From assembly GCA_964547875.1 (NCBI GenBank), contig CAZJPE010000002.1, forward strand, positions 107,177 to 171,176: a stretch of 64,000 nt of DNA, read 5' to 3'. Position numbers and translations under genes: made by a program. The notes below the pieces were generated by a model. It had not been told where the DNA came from. It searched no databases and worked only from the letters and a program-made list of their open reading frames with translations. The DNA is from JAUSIK01 sp964547875 (GTDB lineage: Archaea; Nanobdellota; Nanobdellia; Pacearchaeales; GW2011-AR1). This document shows, piece after piece, positions 53,812-61,658 of the stretch (position 1 is its first letter; every line of letters starts with the position of its first letter).

Positions 53812-54032
53812 AGTAAGTCATGATTTTTGGCCATCTCTCTTTTTATCTTTCTGGCAATTTCTTCAGCGTCTTTCTCTGTAAGCTTGCTTTTACTTGCTAT
53901 AGCTTCGGCTATTCGTATTTTTCTAAGGTGTTCTTGAAGAGCTTTTCTTATTACAGCACTCCAATTCACTTCCTTATGCTCTTGCAATTCTTCCTTTAAG
54001 TCCTCGGATATTGCCAATGTTATGTTAACCAT
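53808..54032 (-). CDS. Ribbon-helix-helix antitoxin
   Basis: 74 aa. VNITLAISEDLKEELQEHKE then VNWSAVIRKALQEHLRKIRI is an RHH DNA-binding fold. The C-terminal charged helix (KDAEEIARKIKREMAKNHD) should bind the PIN toxin. Distinct from the two AbrB-type antitoxins nearby. Confidence 0.78.
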   Translation of the reverse strand: MVNITLAISEDLKEELQEHKEVNWSAVIRKALQEHLRKIRIAEAIASKSKLTEKDAEEIARKIKREMAKNHDLL

Positions 54033-54098
54033 GTGTAAATATGTGCATACACCTATTTAAACTTTTAGATTTTGTATCTTTTTAAGGATTTCTGACTT

Positions 54099-54797
54099 TC
54101 ATATTAATCCTCTCAAATAAAGCTGTCTTTTACCTTCTGGGAATTTTTCTATCGCATAGCGCAGCATTGTCCTTGGCATATTTTTATAATGCACTTTTAA
54201 AAATTCTTCTTCTATTTTTTGATTTCTCTTGCCAATTTCTCTTAGCATCCAGCCAACTGCCTTATGAATTAAATCATGCTTGTCTTGCAATAAAATTTCT
54301 GATATACCTAATGCGTCATTGAATTGATTATTCTTTATTAAATGGAAAGTAGAAATTATTGATATTCTTCTCTCCCATAAATTATTGGAGTTTGCTAATT
54401 TATACAAGATATTTTTGGGTTTGTCCGATAGATAATTTCCTATTATTTTATCAGCTGATAAATCAACTAAATCCCAATTATTAATTTTCTTTATATTATT
54501 CAGATAAAAGTTAAATATTTCCTTTCTTTTTTCAACATTTTCCTGATAATTATTGACTAAAATTAACAAAGCGCACAGTCTCTCTTCATGTATTTTAGAT
54601 TCTAAAAGCATTTCTATGTCTTTAAAAGATAAATTGGAAAATTTCTTTGCTATTTTCCTTGTTTCCGGAACTGATAAACCTAAGAATATATCGCCTTCGG
54701 CATATTGCCCTTGTCCTGTTTTAAAAAAGTTTTTAAGAATTTTTGCCCTTTTTATATCTGCATTTTTTTCAATTTCTTTTTTTAGTTGAGAATACAT
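54099..54797 (-). CDS. DNA alkylation repair protein, AlkD-like
   Basis: 232 aa of HEAT-like helices. DIFLGLSVPETRKIAKKFSN, NNWDLVDLSADKIIGNYL and KHDLIHKAVGWMLREIGKRN are AlkD family blocks. The last includes the conserved W-x-x-R-E core. AlkD removes alkylated purines without base flipping. Confidence 0.88.
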   Translation of the reverse strand: MYSQLKKEIEKNADIKRAKILKNFFKTGQGQYAEGDIFLGLSVPETRKIAKKFSNLSFKDIEMLLESKIHEERLCALLILVNNYQENVEKRKEIFNFYLNNIKKINNWDLVDLSADKIIGNYLSDKPKNILYKLANSNNLWERRISIISTFHLIKNNQFNDALGISEILLQDKHDLIHKAVGWMLREIGKRNQKIEEEFLKVHYKNMPRTMLRYAIEKFPEGKRQLYLRGLI

Positions 54798-54838
54798 AGC
54801 ATTATTCTTATAATATAGGTATTTAATAATTGCCTAAA

Positions 54839-55390
54839 TTATTTTCTCACGTTATAAATTTCAACAATAATACTTTTATCTCCGAAAGTTGAAAAAAGAT
54901 GCTCTGTAGGAAATTTCTCCCAATGCTGTGACAAGCCCTTTGGAGCTTTTAATCTGACAATGCCTTTTTCTTTGAGTAAGCACATCTTATTAAGATAGTC
55001 AAGCATTTCTATCCTATTTCCCGTTATTATATTAAAATCATAGCCATGCCTTCTTAATACCTCTCGTATTTCATCTGGGAAAGTAATGTCCATTGCTTCT
55101 GCATTAAACATCATTGCAATAGCCATTCCAATATGGCAAGAATAACCTCGATGTCTCAAAATCTCTTTGCTTATATCTTCTTTGTCAACACATTCTCCAA
55201 AATTAGAAAAAAGATCGTGAAGGCTTTTTGGACCGCAGAAATAAACATGAATTGGATCATAGCCATTATCGTACAATGCTCTCGCATCCTTATCATTACC
55301 GCAAACTAATGTTTTGTATAAATTTCCGCAGCCTGAAAACAACGACGAAGAAAGCGCCAATGCGCAGATTGTTTTTAATCTTCTTCTCAT
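54839..55390 (-). CDS. Lipoprotein with C39-like Cys-Gly-Pro motif
   Basis: 183 aa. Signal MRRRLKTICALALSSS then lipobox LFSGC. The mature part has YFCGPKSLHDLFSNFG (C-G-P-x-S-L, as in C39/papain-like peptidases), then SCHIGMAIAMMF and a later QHWEKFP His. Whether it is an active protease is unsure; the domain is small. Related in style, not sequence, to the lipoproteins of the 35-41 kb island. Confidence 0.45.
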   Translation of the reverse strand: MRRRLKTICALALSSSLFSGCGNLYKTLVCGNDKDARALYDNGYDPIHVYFCGPKSLHDLFSNFGECVDKEDISKEILRHRGYSCHIGMAIAMMFNAEAMDITFPDEIREVLRRHGYDFNIITGNRIEMLDYLNKMCLLKEKGIVRLKAPKGLSQHWEKFPTEHLFSTFGDKSIIVEIYNVRK

Positions 55391-55437
55391 AGCTATCGTA
55401 AAAAATAGAAATATATAATGTTTATTATAGCGTGAAA

Positions 55438-55980
55438 TTATTTTTTCAATGCCATTCTATGATAGCTTGTTTCTTTCTTTTTAGTTAGATGCTTCTGGGC
55501 TTTTGCCTGTAGTTCGTTTTCTTTTGAGCGCTGCTCTGCAACTGCCTGCTCCTTTTCTTTTTCGTCTATTTTTTGCTCTTCGGTCTTTTCTATCAAAGTT
55601 TTTTCTTCAGGTTTTTTAATTTCCTCTTTTTTTTCTTCTGGCTTTTTATCTGCTTCTTTGTTTCTTTTTTCTAATTTTTGCTTTATGAATTTTACATGCT
55701 CTGGGATTTCTACAAAGTCTAATCTTACTATATCTTTCTCTTTTATTGCCTTTAGTTTAATTTTTGAAGGGGGATTTTTTCTCCCTCTGAACCAGATTTC
55801 GTTATTGAAGAATACATCAAGCTTCACTTTCTTAACATCCCTATCTGGAATTTTCATGTGCTTTGCTATAAATTTCTTTATAGCTTTTATAGCTCTTCCT
55901 GTTCTTTCGTATTGCGGAACTTTGAGCCATTCCCTTCTTAGAGGGATTATGTATTCTTTTTCTATGATATTATCTGCCAT
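55438..55980 (-). CDS. rpl31e: Ribosomal protein L31e with long charged tail
   Basis: 180 aa. Residues 1 to about 90 are L31e (EKEYIIPLRREWLKVPQYER then TGRAIKAIKKFIAKHM and VFFNNEIWFRGRKNPPSKIK). The remaining 90 are Lys/Glu-rich and low complexity, absent from the usual ~85-95-aa protein. The tail could reach out of the large subunit. One bp downstream of rpl39e. Confidence 0.88.
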   Translation of the reverse strand: MADNIIEKEYIIPLRREWLKVPQYERTGRAIKAIKKFIAKHMKIPDRDVKKVKLDVFFNNEIWFRGRKNPPSKIKLKAIKEKDIVRLDFVEIPEHVKFIKQKLEKRNKEADKKPEEKKEEIKKPEEKTLIEKTEEQKIDEKEKEQAVAEQRSKENELQAKAQKHLTKKKETSYHRMALKK

Positions 55981-55981
55981 T

Positions 55982-56182
55982 TTAACCTAAATGCTGTTTT
56001 TTCTGCCTTCGCGGCTTAATCTTTAATTTTGTCCTGCGCCAGTGCCTTCTGTGCTTTGTGATTTGCGATGGATGGACTCGTTTACGCAAGCCGTATTTTC
56101 TTATGACTGCCCAAAATGGAGCCCATTTTGTCTGCCTGTTTGCAACACCTAAATGAATTTTTTTTGGATAATAATGCGTCAT
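55982..56182 (-). CDS. rpl39e: Ribosomal protein L39e, N-terminally extended
   Basis: 66 aa. TKWAPFWAVIRKYGLRKRVH then KHRRHWRRTKLKI is the L39e core that lines the exit tunnel. The N-terminus is longer than the usual ~51 aa, and a second basic C-terminal segment follows. It overlaps the unknown gene upstream by 4 bp. Confidence 0.85.
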   Translation of the reverse strand: MTHYYPKKIHLGVANRQTKWAPFWAVIRKYGLRKRVHPSQITKHRRHWRRTKLKIKPRRQKKQHLG

Positions 56183-56538
56183 TGTATTAATTCTCCATTT
56201 CCATTAACAGTTAATACTTCATAATCTAAAAAAGTTTTATAAGGTGTATAAAGACTAGATGATACATTCTCTTCTAGTTCTGGCGTCTCTTGCCATAAAA
56301 AGTATTTTCTGCCTTTTATTAATCCTGCAATGCCACTATGATAATTTACAGCCTGTCTCATCTTATTTGTAGGACATATTTCAACCTGGAATAATTCTTT
56401 TTCTTCATCTAACCAGCTAATTCGCATAAATGCCTTAAGGCGTTTAGAATAATAAAAACAATGTCTAGCCGCTAATAATGTAATAGCAAATTTTTTATTT
56501 ATTTCGGCTATTTCGCAATAACGCATATTTTGTCTCAT
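56179..56538 (-). CDS. Unknown protein between rps19e and rpl39e
   Basis: 119 aa with mixed strands and helices (AITLLAARHCFYYSKRLKAF, EEKELFQVEICPTNKMRQAV). It overlaps both neighbours by 4 bp, so it is co-translated with ribosomal proteins. In many archaea this slot holds the PDCD5-type DNA-binding protein, but this sequence does not resemble PDCD5. Function unknown. Confidence 0.55.
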   Translation of the reverse strand: MRQNMRYCEIAEINKKFAITLLAARHCFYYSKRLKAFMRISWLDEEKELFQVEICPTNKMRQAVNYHSGIAGLIKGRKYFLWQETPELEENVSSSLYTPYKTFLDYEVLTVNGNGELIQ

Positions 56539-57014
56539 TGTACAACTCCTTCCAAGAAAGCCTTACCTTTTTCTGTTAATTTTCTGCCTGCTTTTTTTTC
56601 CTTTGATTTTTCAATTAAACCTGCTTTTTCCGCCTGCTGCAAAATAGTCCTGATAATTTTCCCGCCTGATTTTCTAAACTCAGGAGGCTGCATGCCTCTG
56701 TCTTTTCTTCCGCCATATCTTGTTCTTAATCTCCCAGTTCCTACAATTCCCCTTATGTAAATCTGCCTTAAGATACTTGCGGCTCTCTTATGCCAGAAAT
56801 CAGCTTCTGCTATTGGGCGGGCTTTATGCGCAGAGCTTTTTACAAAATCTATCCATTCTGGCTTATTAAACTCGGGAATTTTCTTTAAGGCATCTGCTAG
56901 ATAATTATTATACTTCCCAGATTCTATTGCTCTTATGTCTGTCATTTTAGTTATTAATGAGGGTGAGAAATAAGGCTTATAAAGATTTCCCTTAGAAATC
57001 TTTAATCCATTCAA
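56535..57014 (-). CDS. rps19e: Ribosomal protein S19e
   Basis: 159 aa. PEWIDFVKSSAHKARPIAEA then FWHKRAASILRQIYIRGIVG and YGGRKDRGMQPPEFRKSGGK are S19e signatures. The C-terminal winged part ends GRKLTEKGKAFLEGV. First gene of a four-gene overlapping operon. The second DGR target lies directly upstream. Confidence 0.93.
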   Translation of the reverse strand: MNGLKISKGNLYKPYFSPSLITKMTDIRAIESGKYNNYLADALKKIPEFNKPEWIDFVKSSAHKARPIAEADFWHKRAASILRQIYIRGIVGTGRLRTRYGGRKDRGMQPPEFRKSGGKIIRTILQQAEKAGLIEKSKEKKAGRKLTEKGKAFLEGVVQ

Positions 57015-57049
57015 CTTTACAAAATAAAAGTTGAAGGTTATAAATCTTG

Positions 57050-57257
57050 TTACCTATTGGGCTTTTCAGCTTCACTGAAATTCCTCGTAAGGAATTTCTG
57101 TATTTCATGGCATAAAATAAATAAAATAATGCACTAGTAAATTGGCGTGTAGCCCTAGCTCATAGGCATTGCCTCACTAAGACTAAGAAGAATAAGATTA
57201 ATAGTTAATAAATTCTTCTAAAATTTTTTGAGTGGCTTCGCCACTATTCTAATACCC
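57050..57257 (-). repeat. Spacer repeat, copy 2
   Basis: Matches 48361-48558 with small indels. It carries the same TTCAGCTTCACTGAA, AAATTCCTCGTAAGGAATTT and GTGGCTTCGCCAC inverted repeats. The stem of the AAATTCCT hairpin is unchanged while its loop varies (CGTG/CGTA). No TR or RT follows it, so only target and spacer were copied here. Confidence 0.85.
57232..57244. promoter_or_regulatory. VR-proximal hairpin, copy 2
   Basis: Exact copy of the GTGGC-TTC-GCCAC inverted repeat at 48534-48546, at the same distance from the VR, although the target-2 ORF stops just before it. Conservation across the divergence of the flanks suggests function. Confidence 0.75.
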
Positions 57258-58017
57258 CCGAAGCATAACCGCCCCTCCCGCCAACACAGCAGCCAACGAA
57301 GTCAAGCCAGTCGTCGCCCCAGTCGTCGCCAACAGTGGAAACTGTTTGAATAGGTTCATCACTTGGATTTAAAATCCATGATCTTAGTTTTTTATATTTG
57401 AAATATTTTGATTGAGAAACTTCTGCTAGATTTTTAGCACCTTGTTCTTTATTACTTACTATTATAAATCCATCATTTGCAAAATCTTCTGCGCTCATTC
57501 CTCCTTCTTTGTATGTATTTCTTGGTGCAAAGCCTACTTTTTCATCTTCACTGAATCTTATTCCATTTTTCAATACTTTTCCGCCTTTTAATACTTTTTC
57601 TAATTTTCCAATGTCTAATTCTTCGCTTGTTCCAACTCCTTCTTCGTCATAAACAACAAAAACGCCTGCGCCATACTTTGTTCTTATATTTTCAGGAATC
57701 CATAAATTTCTTTGGAAAATCCAAAGATATGTTGGCTTCATTATTTCATCTCTTAATTCAACACATTCATCTTCGCCCTGAAAATCTTCTGGACCGCAGT
57801 AAACAGCATAAAGCAAATAAGATGTTTGCTCTCTATTTGGAAGAGACATTTTTGGTGTTTTGTTCTTTAGAATATCTTTTGCAACACTTCTGTAATCATT
57901 TGGTCCGGTATATGGATGAGCAAATGATAGAGTTTCATCTAAATAAGGAACATTAATTTTTGTAAATCCTCTTTCAATGCTTGGTCGCATATCCATTTCT
58001 GTCATGAATTTTCTCAT
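57244..58017 (-). CDS. DGR target protein 2, remote variable protein
   Basis: 257 aa, closely similar to target 1 through the body (AHPYTGPNDYRSVAKDILKN, EELDIGKLEKVLKGG, APRNTYKEGGMSAEDFANDG). The N-terminus differs (MRKFMTEMDMRPSIERGFTK). The VR-encoded end reads VGDDWGDDWLDFVGCCVGGR then GGYASGVLE. It lies between yhbY and rps19e, breaking a gene order usually kept in archaea. Expression would follow the ATTTAAATGTTT promoter shared with target 1. Confidence 0.85.
   Translation of the reverse strand: MRKFMTEMDMRPSIERGFTKINVPYLDETLSFAHPYTGPNDYRSVAKDILKNKTPKMSLPNREQTSYLLYAVYCGPEDFQGEDECVELRDEIMKPTYLWIFQRNLWIPENIRTKYGAGVFVVYDEEGVGTSEELDIGKLEKVLKGGKVLKNGIRFSEDEKVGFAPRNTYKEGGMSAEDFANDGFIIVSNKEQGAKNLAEVSQSKYFKYKKLRSWILNPSDEPIQTVSTVGDDWGDDWLDFVGCCVGGRGGYASGVLE
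57258..57338 (-). repeat. DGR variable repeat VR2
   Basis: 81 bp, three codons shorter than the TR. Differences are mainly at template A (AAC to GAC, GGC, TGC; AGG to TGG; AAT to GTT). Its 5' edge (CCACTGTT versus CCGCGGTT) has drifted at non-A positions. So it was diversified from the same or a near-identical TR and has since diverged in length. Confidence 0.85.
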
Positions 58018-58084
58018 TGATTTGAGTATTTAAATGTTTCTATTTGTTACTATTAGATAGTTAACTCTAATTCATATGCTATCT

Positions 58085-58330
58085 TTATTTTATCTTTTTA
58101 GATTGCTTTCTTAAGATTATTGTAAAGCCTATTATTTTGTAACTGCATGGGTAATTCGTCTTGCTTGCTATTTCATCTGCCATTTCTTTTACTTTATTTT
58201 TATCTCTATTTGCTGATTTTAGCACTGATATTCTTACTTGAGTATGGGTTTTAAGAATAGAATTTATAGAGCCTATGATGCCCTGTGTCATGCCGTTCTT
58301 GCCTATTTGGAATTTCCCTTCGAAGCTCAT
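58085..58330 (-). CDS. YhbY/CRM-domain RNA-binding protein
   Basis: 81 aa. KFQIGKNGMTQGIIGSINSI then LKTHTQVRISVLKSANRDKN is the CRM (YhbY) fold with its G-K-N-G-x-T loop. Such proteins bind pre-50S rRNA. It overlaps the NFACT-R gene by 4 bp. Confidence 0.85.
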   Translation of the reverse strand: MSFEGKFQIGKNGMTQGIIGSINSILKTHTQVRISVLKSANRDKNKVKEMADEIASKTNYPCSYKIIGFTIILRKQSKKIK

Positions 58331-58914
58331 TTTTTGATTTTTATGCCTCCCGAAGGAAGCGCTGCTAATATTTCTTCTTTGCTATATTTTGGCAATGATT
58401 TTTGCAGTTCAGGAAGCATTTGTAGCTTGTCTTTTTCTCCTGGAGTTATTTTTAATAATATATTTTTTGATTTAACTGAGCTTAATGGCACTGCTCTTAA
58501 TTTAGACTTTTGCTTTATTAGAGCTAATTCTAAAGGAATAGAGATTCTTTTTATTTCACCTTTTACTCCGAAAGTGCCTTGCTTCATTGCATCTGATTTA
58601 TATAATTGAGAAAGCTTGAAAATATCTATATTTGCCTGCTTGCTTCTTTCTCTCCAAGCCCTGCTAAACGAAGCTGTAAAAATTGCTGTTTCTTTAATGT
58701 CATTATTTGTTACTTTTTTTATATCTGCTAAAATAACGGAAAACGGGCTTCCTGGCATTTGAGTATGCATTATTATTCTGTCTTGTTTTATTGCTTGCAT
58801 TTTTTTTATTAATTCTTCATTTTGCTCGGCGTTTTTTCCGCCTACTACTAATTTCTTAGACGATGTGTAAAACCACCTATACTTCTGATAATCTTTGAAT
58901 TCCATAAAAAACAT
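58327..58914 (-). CDS. NFACT-R (DUF814) RNA-binding domain protein
   Basis: 195 aa. KYRWFYTSSKKLVVGGKNAE then QNEELIKKM, MHTQMPGSPFSVIL and SRAWRERSKQANIDIFKLSQ are NFACT-R blocks. This is a free-standing NFACT-R domain without the NFACT-N/C parts of the large RQC2/NEMF proteins. It may act in ribosome or tRNA handling; coupling to yhbY supports that. Confidence 0.82.
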   Translation of the reverse strand: MFFMEFKDYQKYRWFYTSSKKLVVGGKNAEQNEELIKKMQAIKQDRIIMHTQMPGSPFSVILADIKKVTNNDIKETAIFTASFSRAWRERSKQANIDIFKLSQLYKSDAMKQGTFGVKGEIKRISIPLELALIKQKSKLRAVPLSSVKSKNILLKITPGEKDKLQMLPELQKSLPKYSKEEILAALPSGGIKIKK

Positions 58915-58944
58915 GAGAAAATGAGGTTTTTAAAACAATCCTTT

Positions 58945-59166
58945 TTAGTCTCCAGAAACAGATTTTGCGTTTTCAATAACTTTATGAGTATCACCATAAA
59001 ATAATTTGCTTGCATTCAATATCTCAATGGATGTCATTGAGCCATCTTTTGCTATGTCTATAACTATTCCATTTGGCAATTCTATGCTTTTCCAATATTC
59101 TTTGTCATTTATTTCGATATTGAGAACATCTGCTTCTTCATCATACCATATTTCTTTTGCTTTCAT
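58945..59166 (-). CDS. DUF2283 protein (probable antitoxin)
   Basis: 73 aa. IWYDEEADVLNIEINDKEYW then KSIELPNGIVIDIAKDG and SIEILNASKLF are DUF2283. This family is widely found paired with DUF4258 proteins as a toxin-antitoxin-like module. One bp after the DUF4258 gene. Confidence 0.8.
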   Translation of the reverse strand: MKAKEIWYDEEADVLNIEINDKEYWKSIELPNGIVIDIAKDGSMTSIEILNASKLFYGDTHKVIENAKSVSGD

Positions 59167-59167
59167 C

Positions 59168-59401
59168 TTAATCTAACCAATATGCTGTAACTATAAATAT
59201 CTTTCCTTTAAATTTTTTATAGACGACTTTAAGTATTCTTCCTGATGGCGGGATTCTGGAGATTGCATTAGATGCATCTTCCCAATTCTTATCTTTCATT
59301 TCTCTTGAATTTTTAAGAGCATATTCTATTGCGTCATTGGTAATGTCTTTCTTTTTCTTTTCGTGTTTTCTTAACCAATGCTTAGAATATTCTATCCCCA
59401 T
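59168..59401 (-). CDS. DUF4258 protein (probable toxin)
   Basis: 77 aa. EYSKHWLRKHEKKKKDITND, NAISRIPPSGRILKVVYKKF and KIFIVTAYWLD fit DUF4258, a compact RelE-like or BrnT-like fold. First gene of the pair with DUF2283. Confidence 0.75.
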   Translation of the reverse strand: MGIEYSKHWLRKHEKKKKDITNDAIEYALKNSREMKDKNWEDASNAISRIPPSGRILKVVYKKFKGKIFIVTAYWLD

Positions 59402-59484
59402 TGATGAAAGAATTGATTAGATTATATATTTGTTTGGTATTAGATTAATTGTGTCGAGCGTTCAGTCTCTGAGGATTCGAGAAT

Positions 59485-59799
59485 TTATTCTGTTATTCCT
59501 TCGAGAGTTAGTAGTGGTCCCTCTCTCGCCAATATATCATTATCAGTAACTCTATAAATAAAACGCTTGATATCTAATACCTTATATGTTTGATTGTGTT
59601 TTAACGGTTCAGATATTTCTTTTCTATCGGACCCACTCATGTTAAAAAAATATATCTTCTCTCCAATACGAGGAAGATATTTGCCTCTTGCTAAACATAA
59701 TTCTCCTTGTCCTTGTATTCTCAAAAAGTATTTTTTGTTGCATTCACTTTCCATAATTTTACATAGGTTATGGCTATTTAAAATCTTTCTATTTGTCAT
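59485..59799 (-). CDS. Small beta-rich hypothetical protein
   Basis: 104 aa. Strand-rich (YFLRIQGQGELCLARGKYLP, IYFFNMSGSDRKEISEPLKH, TYKVLDIKRFIYRVTDNDIL), reminiscent of small SH3-like or OB-like domains. No family recognised. A TTTAAATAGCCATA stretch upstream may be its promoter. Confidence 0.45.
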   Translation of the reverse strand: MTNRKILNSHNLCKIMESECNKKYFLRIQGQGELCLARGKYLPRIGEKIYFFNMSGSDRKEISEPLKHNQTYKVLDIKRFIYRVTDNDILAREGPLLTLEGITE

Positions 59800-59856
59800 T
59801 ACTTAATAATAACATTAACCCTCGTCTTTCCTGCTGATTTAATTGCATCAATTGAT

Positions 59857-60450
59857 TTAAAACAATCCCTTTGCCTCTATTTGCAGGAAGAAGCTTAAAT
59901 CTTCATAGGGATTGCTTTGGGATTCGCCTTTGTCCGGGCGATAAATTATTATTCTGTATTTTGTCTCGCAGAGAGGAGTATCCTCTGGGAGGACTATTTT
60001 AATGCGCTCTGCATCCACATCTCCAGGACGGACTGAAAGAGAGCCTGAGCCGAACTTAATCCATTGCTCTGCCACTTCCTTTGAAACTCCGCAATTCTTA
60101 TTTATATTGGGGTCGTCAAGAATAGTATCGTATCTAAATAATTGAGAGCCTACTACGCCGCTTTCTGTATTTCTTATGCCGAAAGCGACTCCAAATTCTG
60201 CGCCCTGCTTTACTTTTGCTGTGCTTTCAGTTAATTTCAAAACTGCTCTTTCATCATCGCTGACAAATAAATTCTTTATTTCTTCTTTTACTTTCTCATT
60301 TATTTCATCAACATTATCTGTAGCTCCTGTGAAAATTGAGCGAACAAGAACCAAGCCGAGAATAAGCATTGACATTGCCAAGACTATTATTACAATTGTT
60401 CCGATAGATAATTCTACTGCTGCTTTTTTGTTAAGATTTTTATTGTGCAT
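59857..60450 (-). CDS. Archaeal pilin-like protein with class III signal
   Basis: 197 aa. NLNKKAAVELSIGTIVIIVL is a class III signal: basic stretch, then A-x-E/S-x-G before the hydrophobic helix. The extracellular part (ERAVLKLTESTAKVKQGAEF, GSGSLSVRPGDVDAERIKIV) is beta-rich. It overlaps the DUF4190-like gene by 11 bp. Confidence 0.65.
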   Translation of the reverse strand: MHNKNLNKKAAVELSIGTIVIIVLAMSMLILGLVLVRSIFTGATDNVDEINEKVKEEIKNLFVSDDERAVLKLTESTAKVKQGAEFGVAFGIRNTESGVVGSQLFRYDTILDDPNINKNCGVSKEVAEQWIKFGSGSLSVRPGDVDAERIKIVLPEDTPLCETKYRIIIYRPDKGESQSNPYEDLSFFLQIEAKGLF

Positions 60451-60712
60451 TTGCTATTTGTTGAAATTGCGCAAGAAAATCTGAATTATTTAATAAAGAA
60501 TTCAGGGCGTAAACAAAGAATACTATGCCAATTATAATGCCGACAATGCTTAATATTGTGCCTGCCCTTGCCCATTTATTTCTCGCTATTTTGTTCTGCT
60601 TCATGCTGAATATTAATCCTATTACTCCAAGAATTACGCCTGTTATAGAAGAGAATACTATGCTCAAAATGCCTAAAATTACTCCCCCTACACCGAAGCT
60701 ATTATCATTCAT
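60440..60712 (-). CDS. Small membrane protein, DUF4190-like
   Basis: 90 aa from ATG 60712 (MNDNSFGVGGVILGILSIVF), chosen because AAAGAGG lies about 8 bp upstream. Longer starts at 60733 or 60817 would run into the promoter region shared with the primase gene. Two helices with a GLIFSMKQNKIARNKWARAG loop, the DUF4190 pattern. Likely pilin-associated because of coupling. Confidence 0.65.
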   Translation of the reverse strand: MNDNSFGVGGVILGILSIVFSSITGVILGVIGLIFSMKQNKIARNKWARAGTILSIVGIIIGIVFFVYALNSLLNNSDFLAQFQQIANAQ

Positions 60713-60818
60713 TTGCGATTCCTCTTTTTTCATTTTTGTAAAAGCACTCTTTATTTTATAAATGTTGTTATCGTAAGGATTGGCAAAGATATTAAAAGTT
60801 TTGGAGACTATTTGCAAT

Positions 60819-61529
60819 ATGGAAAAAAGAGAATTCAGAGCTTCTACATTAGAAGAGAGAAAAGAATTTTATGAAAAAGAATTTGACATAAATAAGGTTA
60901 AGAGATGGTTTTCTTCCAATAATATGAAATTGCCGCAATTATGCGCGCTTGATGCAGGAACTGAAACTAGAATTATTGTAAATAAGAAATTTAAGGGAAA
61001 AATGTTGTACTTTCCCTTCAATGAATTGAAAAAAAAGATTAAACAATATATTCCTGAAGATGTTTATTATGATAGAAATTTTTATGACAATCCTTTAAGT
61101 GTTTTAAATGGCCTAAAATTTAACAAATGGGAAAAACAGGAGTTAGCATTTGATATTGATGCAGATAATATAAAATGCAAATGTCTAAAGGGAGAGAAAT
61201 TATGCGATTCGTGCGTAAAGAGAGCGTTTGAGTTGACTAAGAAAATGAAGACGAGGCTTGAAAAGAGATTTAGGGATATTAAAATTGTTTATTCTGGAAG
61301 AGGATTTCATTTGCATGTTTTTGATAAAAGCGCTTTTTTATTGAGCGTAAAGGAGAGAGAAGAGCTTAACAAAAAATTTTCAAGATTTCCCATAGATGGC
61401 TGGGTTTCAAGAGGTTATATTCGCCTGATAAGAATGCCATATAGCTTAAACGGGCTTGTATCAAGAAAGGTCATTCCTATAAGGGATAGATTTAATAAAG
61501 AAAATGCTTATCCTAAATTCTTAACCTAA
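60819..61529 (+). CDS. priS: DNA primase small subunit (PriS-like), short form
   Basis: 236 aa from ATG 60819 (MEKREFRASTLEERKEFYEK). Archaeal-eukaryotic primase motifs: catalytic D-x-D in LAFDIDADNIKC, Zn-type CKCLKGEKLCDSC, SGRGFHLHVFD and the closing GYIRLIRMPYSLNGLVSRKV. About 100 residues shorter than the usual archaeal PriS. No PriL gene is in the window. Confidence 0.88.
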   Translation: MEKREFRASTLEERKEFYEKEFDINKVKRWFSSNNMKLPQLCALDAGTETRIIVNKKFKGKMLYFPFNELKKKIKQYIPEDVYYDRNFYDNPLSVLNGLKFNKWEKQELAFDIDADNIKCKCLKGEKLCDSCVKRAFELTKKMKTRLEKRFRDIKIVYSGRGFHLHVFDKSAFLLSVKEREELNKKFSRFPIDGWVSRGYIRLIRMPYSLNGLVSRKVIPIRDRFNKENAYPKFLT

Positions 61530-61594
61530 CCTTTCTGTTCCTTTTTGTCGTAATAATATTTCTTTTTCTTGTCTTTCTTTGATTTTTTAGCCAT
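61526..61594 (-). CDS. Possible 22-aa Lys-rich micropeptide
   Basis: ATG at 61594, preceded by GAGGTGTCACC. The peptide starts MAKKSKKDKKKKYYYDKKEQ and ends KG, then stops. It overlaps the primase stop by 4 bp tail to tail. A 12-nt leader with a TTATATAA box further upstream makes expression plausible, but composition alone is not proof. Confidence 0.3.
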   Translation of the reverse strand: MAKKSKKDKKKKYYYDKKEQKG

Positions 61595-61658
61595 GGTGAC
61601 ACCTCTTTTATGTTTTTATAAGGTGAGAGAATTATATAAATTTTTTGATTTGAAAAAT

